Assembly: GCF_014805625.2 (NCBI RefSeq)
Contig: NW_023998455.1
Location: 8,993,005 to 9,057,004, forward strand
Direction of reading: 5' to 3'
Source of the DNA: Glossina fuscipes
Lineage: Eukaryota; Arthropoda; Insecta; Diptera; Glossinidae
DNA length: 64,000 bases
Shown: piece after piece, positions 13,619 to 26,104 of the stretch
Layout: each line of letters begins with the position of its first letter
Numbering within the stretch: the first letter of the stretch is position 1
Translations under genes and position numbers: made by a program
Notes under the pieces: model-generated
What the model saw: only the letters and a program-made list of their open reading frames with translations
Database searches by the model: none
Told to the model about the DNA's origin: nothing

Positions 13619-13894
13619 GTGTGCAGCGGAGTTGACTGCCTCTCTGAAAAGCAGAACATTATTGTTGTTATGCGTCAGGAAGGGGAAGATCTTAATCCTG
13701 TTGAAAATTTTTATGAAATGGCTTTAAAGGGAAGATTGGGCGGAAAATTTCAAAAAAATACTAAGAGTAATGCTTTTATACCTCATATGTACGAAAAGAA
13801 TAATGATATTTTGCATGTATGGCCTATGGTAATCAATATTCATGTTGAAGCTGCTCCTTTAAGTTTGCACCAGTTTGGCTTACCTCTTGTATAA
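13619..13894 (+). other. Unrecognised 91-codon frame with coding-like texture
   Basis: Read from a GTG; the first ATG inside it is at 13670. It contains RQEGEDLNPVENFYEMALKG and HMYEKNNDILHVWPMV. The stop is TAA at 13892. Codon texture looks protein-like, but no domain is recognised. An antisense frame (13453-13659) overlaps its start. It may be an old coding fragment. There is no splice, promoter or poly(A) support. Confidence 0.18.
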
Positions 13895-13899
13895 TGGAA

Positions 13900-15041
13900 A
13901 AATGATAATTTCATTTGCAAATATATTATGGCTTCATTGGAATAAATATATAAAACTCGAGTCTACTTTGAGAAGACGTGCTGCAATATCTATCGATTTA
14001 TTCTAAACGTTATTTACTAGTAAATCTTTTATGGAAAGCCTATTATGAATAGAAATTATTAAGTCATATTATGATAAATCGTCGGCAACGAAAGGGAAAT
14101 TTCTCTTTCATAAACCTACAGAGACGAGTGTACGCTTAAATACTCGGCGCATTTAGGACTTGGAATTTTCAAGGGATGGATGTCATCACTATATATTTGA
14201 TCTGCTAATTGATTTCATTATACTAACCTGGTGCGTGAACTTTAACCACAATGTTTATATTCTTGAACGATACACGTACACGGTCCTTCGTTAACAAGTT
14301 ATGATTTGCAAGAAGTTTTAATTCGGCAGGTTGGTCCGACGTCAAATGTAATTTTCTTATTTGTCTTCTTCAATATCAATTTTCTAAGTAGAAAAAGAAT
14401 GTATTTGAACACTTACTAACTTGTAATGCATCATGCATCAATAGTTGGATCGTTGTTGGGTGTAAAAAATTCAGATTGAATTGCTTCTTAAGAAAGTCAT
14501 GTCTGAGAATCTATGGATTGACGCATTTATGTACGTATTTGCATGCAAATCCTGAGAGCCGCGACTTTGCAAGCGCATGAATACACAGGTACGTTAATAA
14601 ATAAATAACTCGAAGAGCTGTTTTAATAATAAATGCCAAACATTTATCGATTACCGTGAAAACAAATTGCCACCACATGGCTATGCGCGTTTATGTATGC
14701 GGCACTTATTGTGCACAAGAATCATTTACACAAAGTACAAATCACCATCAATGCACGTGCCTCACGGCATACGTGATCAACGGATTCATCTACATATATT
14801 TACTGCGTGCATGTACTCCGATACTTTCATAATGGGACATTTGCATACATATGTACGTACGAATGAATGGTATGTAAATGCATATTTATACAAATATGTA
14901 TAAATATGTATATATGTATGCATATGGCCGCATTTTTTTCATGTAGATACATCTGGGATATTTTAATATCCTTTCTAGTCGATGACAGGAAATGCAGAAA
15001 TTTACAAAGCATAACTTCACAAACATTAAAACACACACACA

Positions 15042-15098
<57 letters not shown>

Positions 15099-16740
15099 AC
15101 AAACATGCATAACAAAATTTAAACGCACTCGTTTGTATTTGTGAATGTTGCAATCCTTGCATGTTTTTGAAAATTCAATATTAAAGCTATTTACGAACAG
15201 GAATAGAAAAAATCAAACGAGATGAGGAAGAATACACTATCATATGGCGGATATTGTTTTCTTTTACGAATTTGTTCCATCGAAAACAATCTTGTTATGC
15301 AATTTCTTTGACCAACACAAAGACGGACGGCATCGACAAGAAAAGGAATGAAAACAAAAAAGAAGAGTGCATTCGCCTTACAACGAATATTGAATACCCC
15401 CAAATAAGGAAAATGCAAGAAATATGTAATAAGATATACCACTTATAAGCTTATCCATGCGACACTAATCTCTTTTCTTTTCAACAGATCAAGGAAAACT
15501 AATCAATACAACTCTGTTTCGCCAGTCGTACGCTCGGTTGATAAGCGCATCACGGTAGCGACTGCTCGCTATTCTCATTTCTCACACTTTGCCAAATAAT
15601 GCACAAGTCGCATACTTGGACTTTTCATCACGATGCTTAATAGAACTTATGCCTGAAATGTATTTCTATTGACGGAAATATTTCACAGAAATACTCGATC
15701 ATCTTCAGCTCTGAGCTAAAATGGAGACGTTGTCCTGGTCTTGACTTTATAATTTAATTGCGGCTATTTTGGGTATTTCGATTGAAGGCGGAGTAGATCA
15801 GTAAAAAGATTGGGGCGAGCATATTTCATTTTTCGGCGTTACGAACAAAGTGACAAAACGAGTGCAGTTACGTCTTTTAGCGTAGCGTGGTTATAAAGAA
15901 TGCAAAGGAATATGCTCTCTTTAGTTTTGGAATAAATATGGTTGGATTTGGCGCTGATGCCGGATGGCTGGCATATCTTCTTGCAACACCAAAGCGCAAT
16001 GTAGTAACATTTGCCTTAAACTTGTTATGTACTTAATTCTGTTGATTATGATTTTGCATATAACGTGCACGAGATCTACAGTTGAATAGGAAAGTTTTAC
16101 ACACCGAAAGCGCTTTGAAGATGTCCAAACCTTTTGCAAAAAGATTTAGAAAAACCGAAATAAAATGTAAAGCTTTTCTATTATTTAGGAAAAAAACTCG
16201 ATATGATTGTGATTACTGCGGCTTCTCCGTTGCAGAGACGGCTCGACGGCATGTTTGAATTACGCGACAGGCTTACAAGCACAGCTTTAATTAATAAAAT
16301 TTTTCGAACCATGCGACACCTAACTTGCTTTTAATTGCGGGGAGAAAGAGGGTAATTAGTAGCGTTACCTCATACTATTCATTATTTAGGGATTAACGTG
16401 CTTTTCGCAAATGATACTTTTACGAATACGTTACATTCTATGAATACATAATAAAGCTAAGACCATGCAATAGTTGGTTCTTGGCTATTTAGTTTAAGGG
16501 TCTATGCGCGCGTTTGGTTATTACACGGATTGGCTCCGAGTGCTCCTTTCTACTGGACTTTCCTTTCCTTATTTAGAAAGTGGCTAAACTTAAGAATTTC
16601 ACCCTTTATTCAATCGCATATGTGAGAATTTTTTTTAACATAGTGTTAGTAAGACAACTGATGCCCTTTGCAGCGGAAGTGCATGTAAATAAATAAATAA
16701 ATATCTAATAAATAAACAAGTGAATAGAAAAAGAGGCGAA
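13900..16740. other. Stretch without a recognised gene
   Basis: Contains the compound microsatellite at 15031-15100 and, at 16690-16708, AAAT units. Nothing else was identifiable. Confidence 0.6.
15031..15100. repeat. Compound microsatellite (AC)n(AT)n(GTAT)n
   Basis: An (AC) run, then about 20 AT units, then GTAT units. It produces spurious open frames rich in Ile-Tyr on both strands. Confidence 0.95.
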
Positions 16741-16744
16741 CAAA

Positions 16745-16945
16745 CAAAAAAAAAAAAAAAAATGAACAACTGAAAGGGAACCAAGTTAAGCAACCGAGAA
16801 ACGACTGCAGCCTAGTTGGTGTGTGGCCGACGGGGCACTCGCTATAACTACGATCATAGTAAACGCTGCCGAGTTGAGATTTGAATCCATGAACAGGGAC
16901 TTGGTAGTCGCAGTGCTTACCTACTCGGCTAATCACACGCGCAAT
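16745..16945 (-). repeat. tRNA-derived SINE, copy 2 (most complete)
   Basis: On the minus strand the tRNA-like head starts near 16942: ATTAGCCGAGTAGGTAAGC (A-box-like), GCGACTACCAAGTC, then GGATTCAAATCTC (B-box-like). The body has GATCGTAGTTATAGCG and TAGGCTGCAG, and the element runs toward a homopolymer at 16745-16762 (A on the plus strand, so T in element orientation). Confidence 0.7.
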
Positions 16946-17874
16946 TTAGCGGTGACTACACATTCTCTTTCTATTTTTTGAAACATAACTACCGTTGAAC
17001 ACGTTTTGGCGAAATTGTAACAAAATTTTAGTGCCATTAGCACCAACTTTTTTTAATTTGTTAAACTGAACTTGTTGAGCAAAGATTCATTACATCTGTT
17101 TATGACAGCTATACTAGCATAAAAAGTAGTTGGGGAAATAAAACAAAGCAGGAAAAAAATGAAAAAATTTTAAATATTTTTTCTATAATCTGCAGTGCAT
17201 CGATTTCCGTTTTTCTTTAAATGTTAATAGAATGTGAAAACCGAATTTAATTAATGAATTTGCGATCCACGCTCTCATGAATGAAAAACGCAATGAAAAA
17301 CTAAATATTTACAAGCAACACTTGCCGAATGTTCGTTCGTTAGCATATATGGGCAACACTTGTGACTGGCAGACGTGGCAAATATATTAATGACCAAGCA
17401 TGACAATTCTGAGGACTGAACAAAGAGGGAATCTTTTTTTGTTTTTCAGAACCTTGACTGTGATGATGTGGCTTCACCAAACAAAATGTGTTTCAGAGAC
17501 TGATGAAAAAGTTTGTAAGCAAACAATGAAATGTGTCAAAAATTGAATCTCGAACTGTTGTTGTTTTAATGATGTGTACTACAGTACGGTGTTACAATGC
17601 GAAATGACCGCTTGGCACCAGTAAGATTTTGCTCATTACTGAAGTTTATGATTATTTTAAGTTTAATGAGTAGTGGCATATAATTGGTACTCATTTTAGT
17701 CCTTACAGGCTGAAACTTAGAGCACATTCTAAATTTGTGGTCACAAGTCAAGTTTTCAAATTGACATGATGCGTTCACGATAGACGGCAACACGTTGATG
17801 TCAAAAATAAAAAAGGTGCTAAGATGCTAAGTAAAACAAATCTCCCATTTTAAAGAAAATAACATTTTTTTATC

Positions 17875-18165
17875 ATTATACCCTAACAGACACGTGGTAA
17901 AAGGGTCTAATAAGTCCATGTGGATGTGTTTAATGTTGAGAAGGACTTCAAATAGACCCAGAGAATCACTTTCAGAATCGATCTAAGCTTGTCGGTCCGT
18001 CTATCCGTCTTCTGCTCAACCCTTACGTCGCAATTTTCAAGATACTTCGATGAAATTCTGTGTGAGGACCACACTACCCAAGGTGAGGAATGCACTTCCC
18101 GAAAATCGTTATATGAATAACTGTATTAAGCGAAGCGGAGTAGGACATTTAATCCCACGATAGTT
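17875..18165 (+). repeat. Interspersed repeat, copy B
   Basis: Family landmarks in order: AGAAGGACTTCAAATAGACC, CAGAATCGATCTAAGCTTG, GTCCGTCTATCCGTCTTCTG, GCAATTTTCAAGATACTTCG, and near the end GGAGTAGGACATTTAATCCC. Confidence 0.8.
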
Positions 18166-18169
18166 TTTT

Positions 18170-20775
18170 TATTTGTTACTTATAAAAATTAAGTCTTCTC
18201 CTCTTCATCTTCGCTATTTCAAAAGCGTTAACATTTAATTAAATCAACGATTTCGACAGCGAATTATACGTCACAAAAGAATCCCCCGTTATCAACTAAC
18301 GATACAGAATGTGAGACTTTATCCCTATTTTATTTCTAAAGGAATTTTCCTTCGCACCTACTACGATGATATTAAAGTGACGTAAACGGATTTACTCATC
18401 ATTGAATTTGAAAAGAAAATGTTATCGACATATTTAACAAGTATGATGGGAAGAAAAAGTCTACTCAACCAGTAGGCAAATACGTGCTGCGTTCTTTAAG
18501 ATGGAAATAAATTTATTAGTTTTTAACCCTATGGTGAGAGGGATTGAGACAAAATAATACGCAAACAAAGTTCGTTGACATACACTAATAACGCACCGTA
18601 ACGATTGGCAACAAGTTCGATTTTTAATTCGTTTGGTCGTTCTCTTGCTGATCAGCTTGCCTGTCTACTGACAGAATTTTAAAAGACTCTCGACGCTCTT
18701 TACTCTACGACAACGATACTTTGTTCGACACTTCTAGAATACTTTATTTTCGTTTTCAAAGTATCGAGGACTATAGTTTTTGATTCTGATAAGTTCTTAC
18801 TCAAAATGTATGTGCACCATTTGGCATACACAACTGCCTCTCAATCAACACACTCCACCCGGGAGATTGTGTGTTGAAACTCAAACTGCTACGAGCAATT
18901 TGTGATCACAGTGAATGTCGCCAATACGTCGCAACTTGGTGAGATGGGGTTCCAAAACTCGCCTTAACGCGTTTTATTTGCTTCCTTCATTCGTACTTTC
19001 ATTAAAAATTGCGATAATTTCACGTTTATTTATATAATTTTAACTCAATATTAATATTAATAAGCGATAAATGTCTAACAGTTACATAAAAGTTTAGCTA
19101 AAACGTTCGCTTTGTTAAATAATACTTACTTGATCGGGTTGATTTGAGTTTACTTGACTGTATTACAAATGACACCACAGTCCTACAGTATTGCATTATA
19201 TGCACGATTTCAAGTTGTACTTACTGCTTAAAATAGATCTGAGTGCATCTTCTGTCATGCAGCAATAAACATTTAAGTAAACATTTGCACCACAATATGT
19301 ACTTTTCGATACATGTTGCTCACAGTTTTTTACAATAAAAAAGTTTTTTGAATATCACAATGCCTTCGCCTCTCTTTCGATTAAACACTAAAAATAAATA
19401 AAAGTTAAGGCAAAATTAAATTGCATTGAATATTTCTAACATTTTTGCAGATTTTTTGAAGTTGATTTATCTTCACCTCAATAAAGGTACAGAAGTTCAT
19501 TAAATTTGTTGAAAGTTCGCTGCCTATTAACAATTTCATTCCTTCGTAATTGTGGCGAAATAGTGAAACAATTACCATAAATTTTCTCATCATGTTCTGT
19601 TAGCATATTAGTTTTGTCCATCCGTTCGACTATTGTAGGAGATGGCAGAGCATGGATTTCCTGCTAGATAAGCTTCTTGGCCTACTTTTGGAAGTAAGCA
19701 ATTTTCGTAGGCGCTATTTTAATACTTAAAATTCGCAAAACGCTCCCATTAATAATGAGTTACAACTTGTTAAAGATATTGTTAACCTTTAAGTGTCCAA
19801 AAATCATCCCATGCCGTTGCAAAGGTAATAATATAATCGCAGAAATTTCCACAGAGTTTACTATGCTGGTGTTAGTGTTTAAAAACACATTTATAAAATT
19901 TATAGAGAGAGAAAAAATCGATCACAAATTAACCCTCGAGAATATTTATGCTTGTAAGTTGGCTCATCGTGTTTCATGTCCCCCCTGAAACATTGTCCAT
20001 CACTTTGTGTGTTGCGCTCTTCCAAAAGTTGTCTGTTTCCCTTCGACAGTTTGCCAGCTGCATAGATAACTAGAAATATTGTTTTTCTTACTTAAAGCTA
20101 ACAATAAATTACGCATGAGTTACGATTATTAGAAATCGGATGCATTAATATCTACATTAATGGTGCAGTACAAGCAATAATTTATGCACGGATATCTTTG
20201 TTTTCTTCTTTTTTGACATACACCTCATCTATACTTTATATGTAAGCAAAGGCTAGCTAATCGTAAACAAAACGATTTTTTTAGAAATCATTTTAAAACT
20301 TCGTTCACATACATATCAATGAAGGTAATGAATGATCTCTAACTTACCCAGAAGTAATAAAGTATGACATTTCATTTGAAATCTTGCTCGGGACATAGTC
20401 CTCATTTATGGGAAATGGGAAGATAGATAGCACGTTAATTGGGTTTCTCAAAAATAAGAAGTGCAAGTTGCTTCAAGAACGCAACATCTACAGAGATATT
20501 GCAAGCAAATGAAAGATTTCTCCTGAGACATTCTTACAATCCGCTCCCTGTTCGCTGAATTGAAAACGAAGAGATGTGAGATTAAATTTTCGAATTATGC
20601 AAATCTTTTGGCCGCAGAGTGATTGGACAGTAAACCGGAAGACAACCACGATCGATTGTTGTCGCCAATAAACGAATTCATCCTCTCATCAGGGATGAGT
20701 CATCGCCAATCAATAGATGGTACAGACTAAGGGGGACATTTAAACATATGATTTCTCTTCTTAGCGGGCACATTT
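18170..20775. other. Stretch without a recognised gene
   Basis: A+T-rich DNA with no repeat or frame that I can identify. Confidence 0.55.
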
Positions 20776-20779
20776 TATG

Positions 20780-20996
20780 AACAGATTTCATTTTTGCAAT
20801 TATTATTATTATTATTAATTTCGCCAGAGAAATAAATTCTAAGACTAAACTCTTAAAAGCACTAGCATCTAAGGCTATCGGCTTTTTATTAAAAACTCTA
20901 CCGCACTTGAGATTCGAACCCACGACCATTGACTTGCTAGTCGAGATTCCTCCCCTTCGGCTACTCAGGCGGATCATTTTTTTTTTTTTTTTTTTT
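20780..20996 (-). repeat. tRNA-derived SINE, copy 4, with alternative body
   Basis: On the minus strand the element follows a 20-nt homopolymer (20977-20996). The head reads GAGTAGCCGAAGGGG (A-box-like), GACTAGCAAGTC, then GGGTTCGAATCTC, a near-perfect B box. The body, with TCTTAGAATTTATTTCTCTG, differs from copies 1-3 and ends in a (TAA)n tail near 20800. It is not a functional tRNA: the acceptor stem and CCA context are absent. Confidence 0.75.
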
Positions 20997-23280
20997 GCAA
21001 TTAACTCAGTTGTCTCAGTCCCAGTTTATGTTTACTACTAAGGACTATGTTGTCTTGCAAACCTTCGCAAAATCTTTGATTTTAAAGCCGTAGTATTTTT
21101 AGAAACAGTTGCAATTGCTTTAGCTTAAACTGCATGTACATGCGAAGCAAAAAAACATAGCACACAAGTTTATTTATTTACCAAGCAAGAAAGTTACTTA
21201 CGCCCTGAAGAATTTATGATATTTACCACCTGAATAAAAATGCTAAAGTACTTTTTGTGTTTTGTTTTGTCAGTTGGTCTTACCAAAATGTTTTTTGCGT
21301 TCACTTTTCGAAGGTTTTAGAAAATATTTGTAATGAGTTTTAGTTGAACATCTCCCATAGATCCCAAGCTATAGTTTTTAACTTAAACTTGTAAGCGCAT
21401 TTCATCCAATCTTGCCTGAAGGTAGTAAATAGACTAATGGACTAATTAGGTCCGATGAGAAGGCCTAAATTCCTCAAGAATTTATATATCTTGTGAAATC
21501 CCTCCGGGTATTACAAAGACGCCACTCTCTTCTGACTACATAAGAGATGTTTATGAATATGCAAATTGGAAAACTCATTATCACATGTATTTTTTGTTCC
21601 TTATCGTTAACGAACTGGGAATAAATGTAAGTGCTTTGTCCTGTCTGAAGTTCAATCAATCAAGTAAAACTCACAATTATCATTAGAACACTTTGTAGTC
21701 CAACAATAGCCCAACAATGGCATAACGTGTCAGCTTATTTAACTCCAAATCCAAGAATACCTTATGAGCGTTCACTGTCGCGGGTCAACCTAGAAAGAAG
21801 GAATGAATGCTATTGCCATTCCCTCGAAATCTGTCTGTCACAGTGCGCGTGGCCAATCGGCTTGCAGTCACATTCGAAATCAGCTGATCTATCTTCACAT
21901 ATGATAAACCAGTTGATTTCAGGTCGACTTACGTTCTACAAGCTCATTTATACGGGGTTAACTTTGAATTTACGATATAAAAGAAATAATCCAATTACGA
22001 TATAACAAGATTATAATATTGTAAAAAAATAATAACTTACCGTAACAATAACAACTTTAGTCCTCAGCACTCTTTTGGCTGACTAGCCTCAGATCAGCAG
22101 CAAGAAACTTTTCTCCTACAATCTCTGCTGCCGCGGCAAGTGGGCAAGTCTCTTCTGGCGCCGAGCCCATTTAAATGAATCCGACTTTTGTAGCTTTAGA
22201 TATAGTCCAACTGTAATCATTCATGGACATGACGGTTAGGTAGAACTGCCCTGTGCGTCCAGTTGCTAGGCGAAAATCAACGGGTTTTGAGAAAAACTGA
22301 AATCATTTGTCTGCTTTCCGTTTGTCAACCGAATCAGAAGTAAAGATTTGCGAAATTTCTTCTTGCCTTTATAGAGTCTTTAATTTTATAAATATAGATG
22401 AATTCTAACAACAATCACAAATCTGTTTAAACAAGTACGTGCAAGTGTTATCTTTTAATGCTGTGCACATTTGCAAGCTAAAATTTTCATTCTTTTTCGT
22501 AAAAAATGCACTAAGAGCGCACAGGATGAGAAACTTTTGCGTTCGTTCTCTTGTCATTTTTACGTTGTCTTTTTCTTTTTCTCCTTGGTTATCGGAGAAT
22601 AAGAATGCATTAATTTTGTGACTTCGCATGTAACACCTTGTGCATCCAATGTAGAAACTCAAGAAAAAGGAAAGAGATTAGAGCTTCAAATCCTGACCAT
22701 AGCGTATTCCACAATAATAAATAGGTCGGCTATTTATCCTGCATAGAAAAGCAGATTCTACCGTTAGGGCAATTTCGCTGATGGATTATATTTTAGTATT
22801 GACAGAATGTTGTGTCCAAGGCGAAGCAATATTTTCTGGACAAATCGAAAAATATGAGCTTACGTTTCCGTTACAAGGCGTAGGTATATTTTCTATGCAA
22901 TGTTCTTTTTTTCACCTTACGAAAGCCGACACGCAATAAACATTAAAATGGTGACATATTTCATAGCCGTCATTTTAACGACCTGGAACTTCTTATGCTA
23001 AAACTAAGTCATAATTATCTTGGCAGCAATGGTTGTCGTGATGGCCTGACAGCAAATAAAGGAATATAGTTGCTCGGTTGGGTGGTCTTTGTATGCCTTC
23101 GCAAGTATTATTACACCATCTTTGTTCTTTCTACGCAACTAAAATAAAGGAAAATTGTGAGAAATAAAATTAAAACGTAAGGATTTTCTGGTCCATAACT
23201 CATTTATCTGATTGTTTGTGCTTGTGTGTTTATGTGACGCCATCAGAAACCAAAGTAGAATATTCGTACCTCAGTACGTA

Positions 23281-23312
23281 CACGTAAATCTATATAAAAA
23301 CAGATTTACGTG
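23281..23312. repeat. Perfect 11-bp inverted repeat, 10-nt loop
   Basis: CACGTAAATCT at 23281-23291 and AGATTTACGTG at 23302-23312 pair fully; the loop is ATATAAAAAC. No neighbouring gene explains it. It could be a relic of inverted-repeat DNA or chance. Confidence 0.7.
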
Positions 23313-24894
23313 CAGATTTAAGCGACTAAAAGGAAACGACAAGCGGCCAAACAACAATTGTTTTACAACAAATCAACAAAAAGAAAAGCGAGTTTCAGCA
23401 AAGTGCGCGTGAACTAAAATGGAATGCTGACTGGAAATATGCCATGCATGAATACGCACACACATCTTAACACTACAAGTACCTGCTGCCATGAATTGAC
23501 GCATTTCATCTTTGGAGCCTTAAAAAAAATGCTTAAAAAGCACATCGCAGGCTTTAGAGATTTTTTATGAAGTTTTAATTATATGACAAGTTCTTGAAAC
23601 ATTCATACTACGAATTTGCGAAATACAAGCGACGACTTTCTACAAAATCCTCTTACGTTCGGGCGGGCAAATTCCGTACATGCTCTCAACCCAATCGTAA
23701 GGTTTGTTTGTTGAGTATGAACGCATTAGTAACCTGATCGAAATTAATTTAGGACTGACTAGACGTTTAGAAGACAGCCATCCATACGAAAGCCTTCGTG
23801 CGAAATGAACGGATTTGTTAAAGAGAGACATGGCTAAGTTTAAAGAACAATGAAGTAAGCAGTGAATGGTAGCAAGGGCCTCCTTTTCTCAAATAGCGCT
23901 TCATGATAAAACATAATCCTCTGAAGTTCTGTTCAAGCTGTGTTATTGTCATTAAGAAGATATCGATACCGAAACTTAATAGAATTTAAAGGGCAATGTG
24001 CAATTTGCCTTCGCTTTTATGCGGTAAAACTTTCATGCCTTTATAGTAGAACAATATGTTGTTTCGACGTATCAACGGAAGCTTGAGGTATTTTTGTTTG
24101 CAAATTTACTTGACTTTCATAATAAATTTATGTATAGATGCAATACTTTTCCTACCCATGGAAAAAGTTATCTTAGCAATTGCAGGCGGCATTATCCGGT
24201 TACTTTTGTCGCAGGTCACTAAACGGATAATATTTGGACGGAAGCAATAGTGAATTGTCCGACGTTATGCATAGTCATCTTTGGTGTTGAGTGAGCTAAG
24301 AATGATTCTTGATGAAATTGTATCAGCAAATCAGTGAATTGGTTTTGGAAACTTTTCTCACATTTTCGCACAATTTCACAAGTAAAAAGCACGGAATTTT
24401 ATCTAAACTAAATCAAAACAGGTCTAAGAACTTTTGCAATTTTGGGAAAACAAGTCTGCAAAATTGCAAATCTTTCTGCTCTTACCGCAACGGTTTTTTG
24501 ATTCTAATTTTTATTTTTTCTTTTTTTTTGTTGTAATTTTTGTTTTATTTAAATTTTTTATTTTAATGCAATTCGTTGAAGTAAACACATGGATGTTTCA
24601 CTTATTTTATTTATTTTAAATCAATTTTTATACGTCAGCGTTTGTGAAACAACGGCAAACCAAACAATTAATTATCAATTACTTGTAATGTTTTTATCAT
24701 TGTACGCGGAAAGGTTTTTGTTTCATTTTCAAAAGTTATCTTTCCATTAAATCTGAAAGAAAAAATTTAATAGATTGAAGCGAATTACAGAGTTTTTCGT
24801 AATTGCCCCTTTTTTATATACCAGAGTTTTCAATAAAGGCGAAACAAGTTTGACGATGGAAAAAGTATTAAGCTGCAAAAAAAAAAAAAAATGC

Positions 24895-24990
24895 GGATCA
24901 TATTTGGCTGGGTCCGAATCTTCTTCTTCTAACCAGTTAACTGTGCATGATGAGCGAATGATCGGTCCATCCATCCTCATCGGATTGCCT
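24895..24990 (+). repeat. Short repeat head fragment
   Basis: An A-tract is followed by ATTTGGCTGGGTCCGAATC, a close relative of the ATTCGGCTGTGGCCGAATC head at 12945. Confidence 0.4.
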
Positions 24991-26080
24991 CATCAACTCT
25001 TATCATTACAAATACTTATTTATTTTTACCGTTCCGTCAGGTCGTTTCATTATAACCTAATATCATATTACGTATACTCCGTGTTTGACGAATACGCGAC
25101 TATATCGCTAAAGAGATCGACACTGTTAATAACACTGTTAACGCGATTGTTGACTGTAAGACAATGCAAAGATCTATTCACTCGACATATCAATCATGAT
25201 ATACGATCATACGATTTGTCAGCTAAAAAGAATAAAAATCAAACATACATTTGTTTATTTACACCTGGTTTTTGTGAAGTAACCCTTGGTCCAGATTTAA
25301 GATCCTACTTAAGAATCTCGGTTATTAGTTCTTTTCAAGTCAGTACGGTCTACGGTTTGATGTATTACATGTAATTTGTCTCCGAATTTAACCTGACTAG
25401 AGTGACTGAGAACTATTTGTAGCATGTGTGGCACAGTCAGAGAAGAATACTTGGCTAAATTGCTTTCACTATTTATTGTGATGAAGAGCAAATATGCTGA
25501 ATGGACTCTTCTTGCGTATACCCTTGCCTTAGACACTTTTGGCAAATCTAATACATCTCATGTGAGTGCATATTCTGAAATGTACGCAAATCCTTAAAAA
25601 GGGTTTTATTTGAATATTATTTTTGCATTGGTGTTTTCTTTAATTATAATATGTGCAGATTTTAATGCAATGCGGAGCATGAATTTGCATATTTTCTCTC
25701 AGCATATTTAAAAAAGACCGCTGTTTTTAATAAAACGGTTTAATTTCACCATTATGTGTAAACAAAGGTAAAAATTTAATGTTTTTTTTAACGCCCTCCA
25801 CGAAATTGCATTCTCTTTGTTTGCTTTCTTCTTAAGCATTCAGAAATAGGCGCTGAGTAACTTACAACAAATAAATGTTCTCTGAACTCATACATTTATA
25901 CGTGAGCTTCTTGCAATTTGTTTTTGTAGCCCCTCAAATTGTGAAAACTAAGATGGAATGCCTGGTAGCGTTGTTATTGACTCAATACAATAAATTTGGG
26001 TTAAAATTGCCCTTGATCCCACTATAATAATTAATCGTCATCTGCACTCAATTATTGGAAAAATAAAGCCTCGCTATTAC

Positions 26081-26104
26081 TTGCTTGCTTGCTTGCTTGC
26101 TTGC
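26081..26104. repeat. (TTGC)6 microsatellite
   Basis: Six perfect tetranucleotide units. Confidence 0.95.

Noticed and set aside
13619..13894. Bacterial (endosymbiont) gene transfer as explanation of the coding-like frame
   Set aside because: No neighbouring bacterial-type genes, no ribosome binding site, and no recognised bacterial protein; nothing supports transfer.
14827..15162. Frames on both strands rich in Ile-Tyr
   Set aside because: They are produced by the (AT)n/(GTAT)n microsatellite.
20880..20976. A tRNA gene
   Set aside because: A- and B-box-like parts are present, but there is no complete cloverleaf or acceptor stem, and related copies occur elsewhere with the same non-tRNA downstream sequence; it is a SINE head.
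24775..25374. 199-codon plus-strand frame, the longest outside GFAT
   Set aside because: It is open without an ATG at its start, crosses an A-tract (run of Lys) and a dispersed repeat head, and shows no domain or coding texture. Treated as accidental.
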